62,610 nucleotides of DNA from Desulfobacterales bacterium (GTDB taxonomy: Bacteria > Desulfobacterota > Desulfobacteria > Desulfobacterales > JAIPEE01), in contig JAIPEE010000023.1 of NCBI GenBank assembly GCA_021737275.1, forward strand, positions 1 to 62,610. The letters run 5' to 3'. Both the position numbers and the translations under genes were made by a program. Every line of letters begins with the position of its first letter. Position 1 is the stretch's first letter. The notes below the pieces were generated by a model. The model did no database searches and was not told the origin of the DNA. It saw only the letters and a list, made by a program, of their open reading frames with translations. This document shows positions 49,344 to 57,689 of this stretch, one piece after another.

Positions 49344-49661
49344 TCAAATCATCTTAAAGGGTTCGAAAAATGACACCGAGAGAGACTGGTTAAAAAAAAC
49401 TTCTGCAATCATATGGTTAAATCCAATATTGGACCTGATTATCAATGTTGCAAGCAGGGCTATCAATATACATACAGCCGGCACAAATTTCCAGAACATA
49501 CTATCAATAAACTGGTTATCAGTATTTAGGGGACCAATTTCATTGATGTGAGCCATAACCTTATTGCACCATACGGTTTCATTGTGGCTATGGAGTTCAA
49601 TTTCAACATTTTTACTATGTGCAGATTTTAAAACACTTAGTAGTTTATCAGTTAAATACAT
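49344..49661 (-). CDS. Short single-pass membrane protein, possible anti-sigma factor
   Basis: A 105-residue protein with a soluble N-terminal part of about 60 residues, one strong transmembrane helix (FVPAVCILIALLATLII, about 63-79) and a short C-terminal tail. I recognise no family. I choose the ATG at 49661, which has TGGAGG five bases upstream; the frame is open from 49736. Its size and topology match CnrY-type anti-sigma factors, and it lies between an ECF sigma gene and a CnrX-like sensor, so an anti-sigma role is inferred from context. Confidence 0.6.
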   Translation of the reverse strand: MYLTDKLLSVLKSAHSKNVEIELHSHNETVWCNKVMAHINEIGPLNTDNQFIDSMFWKFVPAVCILIALLATLIIRSNIGFNHMIAEVFFNQSLSVSFFEPFKMI

Positions 49662-49674
49662 ATTAACCTCCAGC

Positions 49675-49739
49675 ATGGAAACAATTTGGTATTTATGTGG
49701 AAATATTTTCCTTTTTTTCCGATAAGATGGAAACAATTT
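49675..49739 (-). promoter_or_regulatory. Paired 13-bp direct repeats upstream of the membrane-protein gene
   Basis: ATGGAAACAATTT occurs at 49675-49687 and 49727-49739, 52 bases apart, with TGGAAA also between them. On the minus strand this reads AAATTGTTTCCAT. It may be a regulator-binding pair or part of a promoter for the sigma-dependent genes. Confidence 0.4.
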
Positions 49740-50194
49740 CCTGTAAAAATTTCCATAAATAAAATGATAATTTCATGCATCCTTTATTTTCAGGTCTCTA
49801 ATAATGTAAGTAAGTAATGGCACAAATATTGCTTATCTAAAACGTTTAAGAGGCTTAGTCTTAAGAGCTTCCCGGAAAAGCAAAATTTAATTTTTTAACG
49901 ATAAACTTTTTATATATATATAAAAAATATATAAATTAACAGATTTAAATGAGCATAATCTCAACAATCAAATGAAACAGATCTCATCGGAACATTATAT
50001 GCTGAACTTAAGTTGTATTAATAAAAATTTGTAAAGCCATAAAACAACAACCTGTGATAGTTTACAGGAGTCATAAAAAAATTAAAAGAACATAAGAGCA
50101 TTACATCCAATAGGTAATGTATGAATTTCTGCGCCCTAAAAAAAATAATAATATAAATATTATAATCGATATATAATCTACGTAAGCTTCTGTA
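49740..50194. other. A/T-rich intergenic region (455 bp)
   Basis: Very A/T-rich (including TATATATATATAAAAAATAT near 49911-49930) with no ORF and no convincing stable hairpin. It separates the sigma factor from the two membrane-protein genes, which therefore probably have their own promoter. Confidence 0.4.
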
Positions 50195-50806
50195 TTACGC
50201 TTCTCTTTTTAATTGTTTCTCAATAATCCGCCTGAGTTTGTTTCGAGTCCTGAATAGTTTTATTTTTATATTTGCCAGGCTGCAGTCAAGCATTCCGGCT
50301 ATTTCTTTTCCTGATAATCCTTCGAAATAAACCAGATCCAGCATCATCCTTTCTTCGGGTTTTAATTTATTTAGTGCCCAGTTCAGGACCTCCCTGGCCT
50401 CATCTTCTGTTGATTGATCATTATATAATTGCATTGACTGGTCTGTTATAACATTTTCAAGCCATGTCTGATGTTTTTCAGAAAGCGAACTCATTGAGAA
50501 CTCTTTTGATTTATAATGGTTTCTCCAGAAGTCATAGCTGGTTCTGATTGCAATTCCGGAAAGCCAAGACTTGAAGGAACTTTTAAATTTAAAGTTTGGC
50601 AGCGCAAGATATGCTTTTATAAACACTTCATGGGCTATTTCTTCTACTTCATTTTTGGGTACACGTTTATAAACAACCTTAAAAACATGTGATTTGTATT
50701 TGAGAAGAAGGTTTTCAAAAACATTAATATCACCGTTAATAACCTGATGAATGATTGATTCATCGGATTCATCAATATTGAAAGAAGGCTTTAAAATGCT
50801 TTCCAT
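50195..50806 (-). CDS. ECF-type RNA polymerase sigma factor
   Basis: A 203-residue group IV sigma factor. Region 2 (about 34-100) has the core-binding EIAHEVFIKAYLALPNFK and WLSGIAIRTSYDFWR; region 4 (about 140-195) has LKPEERMMLDLVYFEGLSGK and EIAGMLDCSLANIKIKLFRT. Regions 1 and 3 are absent. It lies upstream of a CnrY/CnrX-like pair on the same strand, and just beyond the flagellar cluster. GAAGG-like sequence is weak before the ATG. Confidence 0.92.
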   Translation of the reverse strand: MESILKPSFNIDESDESIIHQVINGDINVFENLLLKYKSHVFKVVYKRVPKNEVEEIAHEVFIKAYLALPNFKFKSSFKSWLSGIAIRTSYDFWRNHYKSKEFSMSSLSEKHQTWLENVITDQSMQLYNDQSTEDEAREVLNWALNKLKPEERMMLDLVYFEGLSGKEIAGMLDCSLANIKIKLFRTRNKLRRIIEKQLKREA

Positions 50807-51132
50807 TTTATTTTATGAGAAGAAGCATCATCATGGATTTTCAGTTTCTGTATATATGGCTCAGACAAATGTTAATAGCAATGAGAATTATTGTCCACTT
50901 TATTTTCAAAATACTTATATAATAAACCAGATCATCGCATCATTTATTTCCCGAAATGATTTTATTTGGATCACGCTTGTTGTGATTAAATTCCTTATTG
51001 TTCTGGTTAATCCGATATCTCGTAATATTGGTATTTTATTGTAGCCGATAGAATACAGACGAACAAATTCGGCTGTACCCTTTAAATGTATAGTCGGAGA
51101 TTGATGTAAAAAAGATACAAAATAATAGGATA
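50807..51132. other. Intergenic region between the sigma gene and flgL (326 bp)
   Basis: No supported gene. A plus-strand frame at 50751-51044 overlaps the sigma start and lacks family features. The region should hold the sigma-gene promoter. Confidence 0.4.
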
Positions 51133-52746
51133 TTACATATAATCCAGAATATTTAATGACAGAATCTTGGATGCGGCTGAAAGTGCAGCTTCATATGCAG
51201 CCTGAGTTGAAGAAAGATTTATGCTGGCCTCAATAATATCAGCATCTTCAAGTTCTGTAAGCCTTTCTGTAAAACTGAGAGACAGATCCGAAATGCAGTT
51301 TTCCCTGATCTCAAGGCTGTTAATTTTCGATCCGGTTTCCGTTATAAATGAGAGTAAATCATTGAAATGTGTGTCGAGCGTGGTCATCGATTTGGCAATG
51401 CCGTTAGTATCATTTGATTCAAGGTAGGTTTTGAGATCTATTAAAGTATCAAATATGCTCCAATTTACCTCGTTGTCACTTGTTGGCGGCGTGAAGGCAT
51501 GGTCAGTATTGCTAAAACCAAGAGCAGCTAAAGCACCTGAACTGCTGCTTGTACCCGATAGCGTGAATGATTCAAGCGTTGTTCCGATTTCTTTGGATAT
51601 GACAAATTGCTGACTTGAATTGCCATAGGTCACAGAATAGTCTATATTGTAGCCATTTGTTACAGATTCCAAATCCATGGCAAGCTCAAGTGCACTTGCA
51701 AGATCGCCACCACTGTTATAAGTGGTGGCCGGAATTGTAACGGATAAACTGACAGGACCGGAACCATCATCCTCGCTAAATGCTATGGTGTCGTCACCCG
51801 AATTGATTGTAATGGGGAACTCCTCAACACCAATATCACTTGTAAGGGCATCCCGAATATCGATTCTGTCAAACCCGATATAAGTGCCGATACTGGTGCC
51901 TGCATTCATGCCACTTTCCCATAGAAGTTCAACATGGACATCTGATGTAGTGCCATCATCCTGAATTGCAAACTGATTTGTAGTTGCATCAAAATCGACA
52001 GAATAGTTAATCCCAATTCCTGACTGGTCTGAAGCAATATTCATGGCATTGCTAATAGCTGTAGCAAGTTCCTCATAAGAATATGTGCCGTCAGTAATGA
52101 CAGCTGATAATTCCGAACCCTCAATACCAGAACTGTATTCAACAAAATCAATCATGTTATTGGTATCATTTATCGTAATCTCGGATAGACCAAAAACGTC
52201 TGCCCCGTTAAATCCAACTTCCATGATTTCATTGGTTCCGGTTTTAACTTTAAAGGCTTGAGAATTTCCATAATAATCAACGGTGGTTGGATCGTCGGGG
52301 GCATTAAGTTCAAAGGGTTGCGTATTCGTATTGGTGCCGGCAAATATATATTGCCCGTTGACCTGTGTATTGGCAAACTGAATAACCTGTTTCAGAATTT
52401 CATCAACTTGTTCTGCTGCATTGGCGCGATCGTCTTCGCTGTATGTATCCGTTATCATTTGCTCACAAAGGACCATGGCTTCTTTCAATGACGTATTGAT
52501 GCTTGATAATGTTGTATCTGCACTAGTTAGCCATGTTTTGCCGGTTTCGATATTTCTTTCAAGTTGTACAAGGCTTGCTATGTTGGATTTGATATCAAGG
52601 ATCTGTGTAACACCAACCGGATCATCAGAAAGAGAATTGATACGCTTTCCGGTTGCGACAACCAGGTTGGCCTGGTACTGGTCTTCAACCGCACTGCTGA
52701 GTTGATATCGTGACATTTCATAGATTGTCTTTGTTGCGATACGCAT
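51133..52746 (-). CDS. flgL: Flagellar hook-filament junction protein FlgL
   Basis: A 537-residue flagellin-like protein. The N-terminal helix (MRIATKTIYEMSRYQLSSAV, then DDPVG) and C-terminal helix (ASINLSSTQAAYEAALSAAS...LNILDYM) form the D0/D1 coiled domains. The centre has two flagellin-IN-like beta segments. It is longer than the E. coli protein (317). AAAGGA precedes the ATG. Last gene of the flagellar run here. Confidence 0.9.
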   Translation of the reverse strand: MRIATKTIYEMSRYQLSSAVEDQYQANLVVATGKRINSLSDDPVGVTQILDIKSNIASLVQLERNIETGKTWLTSADTTLSSINTSLKEAMVLCEQMITDTYSEDDRANAAEQVDEILKQVIQFANTQVNGQYIFAGTNTNTQPFELNAPDDPTTVDYYGNSQAFKVKTGTNEIMEVGFNGADVFGLSEITINDTNNMIDFVEYSSGIEGSELSAVITDGTYSYEELATAISNAMNIASDQSGIGINYSVDFDATTNQFAIQDDGTTSDVHVELLWESGMNAGTSIGTYIGFDRIDIRDALTSDIGVEEFPITINSGDDTIAFSEDDGSGPVSLSVTIPATTYNSGGDLASALELAMDLESVTNGYNIDYSVTYGNSSQQFVISKEIGTTLESFTLSGTSSSSGALAALGFSNTDHAFTPPTSDNEVNWSIFDTLIDLKTYLESNDTNGIAKSMTTLDTHFNDLLSFITETGSKINSLEIRENCISDLSLSFTERLTELEDADIIEASINLSSTQAAYEAALSAASKILSLNILDYM

Positions 52747-52779
52747 GATTTTATCCTTTCAAAAAAATATTTCTCACCC

Positions 52780-52890
52780 GCTCTCTTCGTTCGTCCGAGC
52801 GCACAGACAACACAGAAAATATTTTTTTCGCAAAAAAATAAGAGCGTTTTTAATCTTTTATCTCTGCGAACCCTGCGTGCTCTGTTAGAG
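52780..52890. repeat. REP-like intergenic sequence before flgL
   Basis: TCTCTGCGAACCCTGCGTGC and CGAGCGCACAGACAACACAG resemble the sequence at 28005-28048. It lies between flgK and flgL without coding content. Confidence 0.4.
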
Positions 52891-52939
52891 ACCGGTTTGG
52901 TCGATTTTTTATTAAACCACATACCGCACAGGTCGAAGG

Positions 52940-54994
52940 TTACCTTACCGAAAGCAACGTCTGCAGCATTTCATCTGCGACAGTAAGTAATTTTGCTGCA
53001 GCACTGTAAGCTGATTGAAATTGCATGAGATTGACCATCTCTTCATCAAGGGAAACTGCTGAAACGGCATCTCTTTGTCCAGTCAGGGTCGCGACCATGG
53101 ATTCTGAAAATTCCATGGAACTCTTGATGCTTAGCGAAGACAACCCTATTTTGCTAATTATTACCTGGTAATAACCTTCTATGGTGCTGTTCAATGTTGA
53201 AGAAGATGCAGCTTCACCTCTATTTAAAACAATATCACGCATTTCAAGTGTTAAATTTTGTGAATCAATAATTGCCAGGGCATTTGTATTGTCACCGGCG
53301 CCGATTTCACCGGTATCGGAATTGACACTGCAAGCGGCTATCAGGTTCTTGTTTTCCAGCACATCATTAACTTCCATTGTCATGGCGCTGTCACCTGAAA
53401 AAAATGTATTAATGCCTAACGCGGCCATCATTCCGGATTCTTCTGATTCATCATCAGAAAACGCAAAACTGTAATTATCTGAATCAGGTGTGAAAACGAT
53501 AGCATTATTCACAACTGAAGCGGTTACGCCACCGCCTGTAAGGGCAACTGTATTATTAAACTCGTCGGCAAAATCTGTGAGTGTGTATCCGGATATGTTT
53601 TCAGTAGGGTTGCCATTTGCATCGGTGGTGATGACAAATGTATCATTTGTAAACGGCCCGGTGATATTGTCAAAAGTTATCTTCATCCCGTCGACTTCAA
53701 TTGTTTCAGGTATGGAGCCGGCATCAACTGTAAAGGATCCTTCTGTCAGGTTGTTTGACCAGTTTATTGTTACATCGGTTCCACCACCGACCTGGCTGCC
53801 TGCCGGATCAACTGTGAATACATAACTATCCAAGACACTGTTGGCATTACCGGATAATGTTATATCCGATGAAGTAACCGGTGCTGCTGCACTGAGGTCA
53901 ATTTCAATTTTTGTTGATGTTGGCGGTTCGGTGCTGCTGTCCTGCAGCCACATGACAACATTATTGGAAAAATCGAGTTTGTCCGCGTAAGACAGTGTTG
54001 AAAGCAATTCGCTTGAACCGGTTTGATAGGTTCCGGATATTTGCCCGTCAAAATACTCAAGGCCTGCCCCTTGCGAATGTTCATAGTTGACAGCCCAAAT
54101 AAACCCTTCTGCCATAACATCCAGTTCGGCCATATAAGTCGGGACAGCTTCATCCCGCATCATGAGCCATCCACCTACCTTGCCGCCAGTGATATCATCC
54201 GTAATATCCACATCTCCGGATGAACCCTCCCAAACAATGAGATCACCCGACATACCCAGTTCTGTATTTGTATTTGAATTGACCAGTGTGTAACCCTTGG
54301 CCGTAGAGACAGTGATTGCGCCATTTGAGTTTTCAAAAGTATTAATGTCAATTAACTCTGATAGATTCGTAAGAAGCTGGTTTAAATTGTCCCTCTGGTC
54401 GTTAGCTGTTGAACCACCGGCTTCCAGAGCGACAATCTCCTTATTAATTGATGCAATATTGGCTGTTATATTGTTTATTTCTGAAAGTGCCGTCTCTATT
54501 TCACTGGAGAGGTCGTCCTCTATCTGACGCAGATCTTCATTTAATGCGTTAAATCTGTCTGAAATGCTGTCGCCAAGTTCATAAACAACGACTCTTTCAG
54601 CAGCACCGGAGGGATTGTTGGAAAGGTCCTGCCAGGCACTGTAAAAATCTGATATAAGACTGCTCAGCGCATTGTCGGAATTTTCATTAAAAATACTTTC
54701 CACGCGTTCCATGTACGATACATATTCCTGGAGACCGGCATATGTTGACGTCTCGTTCATGAGTTGTTCTTCTATGTACTGATTTGATGATCTTACGATT
54801 TCTTCTACAGAGGCGCCTGTTCCTAAAAGGACGCCACCATAAGAAACGGAAGCACTTGTAGATATATATGGCGACTGTCGTGAATATGAGACTGTATCCA
54901 CATTGGCAATATTCTGGCCACAGACGTTGATGCCGATTTGCGCTGTATTGAGCGCATTTTGCGAAAGATTCATTAATGCGGTTATGCCCGACAT
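52940..54994 (-). CDS. flgK: Flagellar hook-associated protein 1 FlgK
   Basis: A 684-residue junction protein. The N-terminal rod-like motif (ALNTAQIGINVCGQNIANVDTVSYSRQ) and C-terminal VSLDEEMVNLMQFQSAYSAAAK are intact. A beta domain at about 387-457 (53624-53836) resembles two tandem domains in FliD. It is longer than the E. coli protein (547). It is co-directional with flgE, 31 bases after it. Confidence 0.92.
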   Translation of the reverse strand: MSGITALMNLSQNALNTAQIGINVCGQNIANVDTVSYSRQSPYISTSASVSYGGVLLGTGASVEEIVRSSNQYIEEQLMNETSTYAGLQEYVSYMERVESIFNENSDNALSSLISDFYSAWQDLSNNPSGAAERVVVYELGDSISDRFNALNEDLRQIEDDLSSEIETALSEINNITANIASINKEIVALEAGGSTANDQRDNLNQLLTNLSELIDINTFENSNGAITVSTAKGYTLVNSNTNTELGMSGDLIVWEGSSGDVDITDDITGGKVGGWLMMRDEAVPTYMAELDVMAEGFIWAVNYEHSQGAGLEYFDGQISGTYQTGSSELLSTLSYADKLDFSNNVVMWLQDSSTEPPTSTKIEIDLSAAAPVTSSDITLSGNANSVLDSYVFTVDPAGSQVGGGTDVTINWSNNLTEGSFTVDAGSIPETIEVDGMKITFDNITGPFTNDTFVITTDANGNPTENISGYTLTDFADEFNNTVALTGGGVTASVVNNAIVFTPDSDNYSFAFSDDESEESGMMAALGINTFFSGDSAMTMEVNDVLENKNLIAACSVNSDTGEIGAGDNTNALAIIDSQNLTLEMRDIVLNRGEAASSSTLNSTIEGYYQVIISKIGLSSLSIKSSMEFSESMVATLTGQRDAVSAVSLDEEMVNLMQFQSAYSAAAKLLTVADEMLQTLLSVR

Positions 54995-55025
54995 AACAAA
55001 GTCTCCAATTGATGTTAAGGGTTTA

Positions 55026-56726
55026 TCAGCGCTTCATGCTGATCACTTCCTGGAGCATTGAATCGACGGTCGTAATGATTTTAGAATTGGCCTGATACCC
55101 TCTTTGAAGGGTGATCATTTTGACAAATTCATTAGCGAGATCTACATTAGACTGTTCCAGAGAATTCGGAGATATGCTTCCAAGACCACTAGTTCCGGGA
55201 TGATTGGTTGTTGCAGTACCACTGTCCAGTGTTTCGGAATATAGATTATTGCCTTCTTTATAAAGTCCCTGTTCGTTAACAAAGTCTGCCAGTGCAACGC
55301 GATAAAGGGGGATGATTTGCCCGTTTGAGTAGGAACCGGTGATCAGTCCGTCTGTGCCGACATAAACCCCTTGAAGCTCACCGGCACCATAACCATCTGC
55401 AGTTTGGAAAGTAGTAGAAGATGAATTTGAATATTGAGTGGTCGTCAGCGAATCGTTAATAAAAGAGCTTATTCCATCATACCGGGACCCAAGATCAAAT
55501 TCGACATTCATTATCGTATCGGTACCGCCGATAAAATCGCAATTGAACTCAAAATATCCGTTCGTATTGGTAGTTTCTGCAACCCAACTGGTTGATCCGG
55601 TAATGTCGGCATCGATTGTGCCGGCTCCGGTCACCGCTGTATCAAAGGTATAAGTAATATCGGCTGAAGCATCACCATCAAGATCGATTTCAACCTCTGT
55701 CGTGCTGGAAGATAAGATGGTTGCCGCATATCCGGGATCGTTATTGATGCTCCAGGTGGTGCCGTCATAATCCAGTTGAAAAGTTGATCCGCTTAAAGTT
55801 AATGCAGATGGGTTGTTGATGGTTAAGGTTGTATTATCTTCTGTGAATCCATTTGTGCCGCTATAGACTAAATTTGTAAGACTTTGTTCATGGTCGGGGC
55901 TGCTAAGGGTGTTCATTGTCAGATCAAGAATGGTACCGGAACTTTCGGAAAAGGTGACGGTTCCGCTTGCAAGAAGGCCGGCACTGCTTGTTTCAGGAAA
56001 TCCAGTTCGACTATCCTCGTCTGGATTGCATGTAATGATGTATTCCCACTCAGATGATGTATCTGTCCTGTCAAAGTAAACCGTAAGATCATGTTGACTG
56101 CCAAGTGAGTCATAAAGCGTTATACTTGTCTGATACTCATAATTAACACCATCAATTGCTGGTTCTTCGGTGCCATCCCAGGCATTTGATAACGATGCGG
56201 ACTGGCTGGTAGAATCGGAATCAAGATTGGCAACAAGCGTTATATGTTCGCTTGACTGGGGAGCTGAAGTAAATGAAGCGAGTAAAATATCACCAACAGA
56301 GCCAACATCTTCACCGGTTTCATCAACTTCCCAACCTTGAACAATATATCCTTCCGGTGTAACAAGATAGCCGTCATTATCAAATTCAAAATTTCCGGCT
56401 CTTGAATAATACATGGATTCACTCGAATCATCCCTCAGGATAAAGAAACCATCTCCGCCAATTGCCAGGTCTGTTGCGTTCCCTGTAGACTCGAAAGATC
56501 CCTGCTCAAAAGAAGTCGATATATCGCCAAGTGCTGTTCCCCGGCCAATTTGGGCGGTACCGGATTGCGTGGATACGCTCTGGCTTAAGAGATCCTGAAA
56601 TGTATAACTGCTGGATTTGTAACCAACCGTATTGACATTTGCGATATTATCACCAACAATCTGCATGGAGTTGCCCAGGGCTGACATCCCGCTGACTCCT
56701 GAAAACAATGAGCTTGTTAAAGACAT
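55026..56726 (-). CDS. flgE: Flagellar hook protein FlgE
   Basis: A 566-residue hook protein with SLFSGVSGMSALGNSMQIVG, DNIANVNTVGYKSS at the N-terminus, the hook body domains (GGDGFFILRD, YSRAGNFEFDNDGYLV), and the C-terminal LEQSNVDLANEFVKMITLQR. AAGGAAGG precedes the ATG. It lies 69 bases after flgD, the usual flgD-flgE order. Confidence 0.95.
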   Translation of the reverse strand: MSLTSSLFSGVSGMSALGNSMQIVGDNIANVNTVGYKSSSYTFQDLLSQSVSTQSGTAQIGRGTALGDISTSFEQGSFESTGNATDLAIGGDGFFILRDDSSESMYYSRAGNFEFDNDGYLVTPEGYIVQGWEVDETGEDVGSVGDILLASFTSAPQSSEHITLVANLDSDSTSQSASLSNAWDGTEEPAIDGVNYEYQTSITLYDSLGSQHDLTVYFDRTDTSSEWEYIITCNPDEDSRTGFPETSSAGLLASGTVTFSESSGTILDLTMNTLSSPDHEQSLTNLVYSGTNGFTEDNTTLTINNPSALTLSGSTFQLDYDGTTWSINNDPGYAATILSSSTTEVEIDLDGDASADITYTFDTAVTGAGTIDADITGSTSWVAETTNTNGYFEFNCDFIGGTDTIMNVEFDLGSRYDGISSFINDSLTTTQYSNSSSTTFQTADGYGAGELQGVYVGTDGLITGSYSNGQIIPLYRVALADFVNEQGLYKEGNNLYSETLDSGTATTNHPGTSGLGSISPNSLEQSNVDLANEFVKMITLQRGYQANSKIITTVDSMLQEVISMKR

Positions 56727-56795
56727 GTGAATACCTTCCTTTCGTTTGAAAATTAATTGACTGGTAATTTGTGGGTCTCAAAATACTTGTTGGTG

Positions 56796-57491
56796 TTACA
56801 CTTCTTCACTTTCCTCAGGAATTGTTATTTCGATAATGCTTGCCGGATTGATAAGGTTGTCATTAACGACAAGATATTGGTTCCCGTTTTCATAGGAGAG
56901 GCCGGTAACAGTGCCGCTCATTGTAGTTTCAACATTAACAGCGCCGCCGCTTTCATTTATTGCCGAGATAGAATAATAGTAAACCCCATCATCCACTTGA
57001 GAACCGCTTGAATCAGTGCCATCCCATTCAATTCCGTATGTGCCGGCATAGTTTTGTCCTAAATATAAATTTTTGACTTCTTCGCCGCTGGTATTATAAA
57101 TCGTAACGTTGATGTTTGCTGAATCCTCAATAGAAAACGATGCGCTAGTCGCAGTCCCGCCATCAATGGTCATTGCATACCCGGAATAGGTGACATCCTT
57201 GCCGATATAATCCAGAATATTTTCAGTACTGTCTGTATCAAGTTTACTGGAAATTTCTGATAAAAGCGTATTGGTCTCCATTTGCTGCTCAAGGGCAGAA
57301 AACTGGGCAAGCTGTGCCGTATACTCTGTTCCATCCATGGGATTTAAAGGATCCTGGTTTTGTAACTGTGCAACCATCAACGTTAAAAAATCTTCCTGAC
57401 CCAGTGAAGTATCTGAGTCCGTTTCAGAAGAGGATGTGTCTGTTGCCGTGTTCAGATAGCTAAAATATGAAGAAATTGAATCGATAGACAT
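56796..57491 (-). CDS. flgD: Flagellar hook-capping protein FlgD
   Basis: A 231-residue hook cap. The N-terminal LGQEDFLTLMVAQLQNQDPLNPMDGTE motif is diagnostic, and the FlgD Ig-like/tudor region follows (YNTSGEEVKNLYLGQ, YGIEWDGTDSSGSQV). AGGAGG precedes the ATG. The hook-length gene fliK, often just upstream, is replaced by fliD here. Confidence 0.95.
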   Translation of the reverse strand: MSIDSISSYFSYLNTATDTSSSETDSDTSLGQEDFLTLMVAQLQNQDPLNPMDGTEYTAQLAQFSALEQQMETNTLLSEISSKLDTDSTENILDYIGKDVTYSGYAMTIDGGTATSASFSIEDSANINVTIYNTSGEEVKNLYLGQNYAGTYGIEWDGTDSSGSQVDDGVYYYSISAINESGGAVNVETTMSGTVTGLSYENGNQYLVVNDNLINPASIIEITIPEESEEV

Positions 57492-57689
57492 TTGTTGTAG
57501 GCCTCCTTTGTTTGATTCCTGTGGTCGTCGTCGATCTTCCTTTGACGGAGGCAGATCAGACGATTTCAGCAGGGTTTCTTACTCGTAACCATAATCCCTG
57601 AATTTGGATAAACAGATTAAGATTATGAAAATTTAAAAAGTCTTTATTTGTTTTTATGAGCTCCTGCCAATTGGGCATGAGTTAAGTTC

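Noticed and set aside
50751-51044. 97-codon plus-strand frame between the sigma gene and flgL
   Set aside because: Overlaps the sigma start, has no Shine-Dalgarno sequence, and the predicted protein is not family-like.
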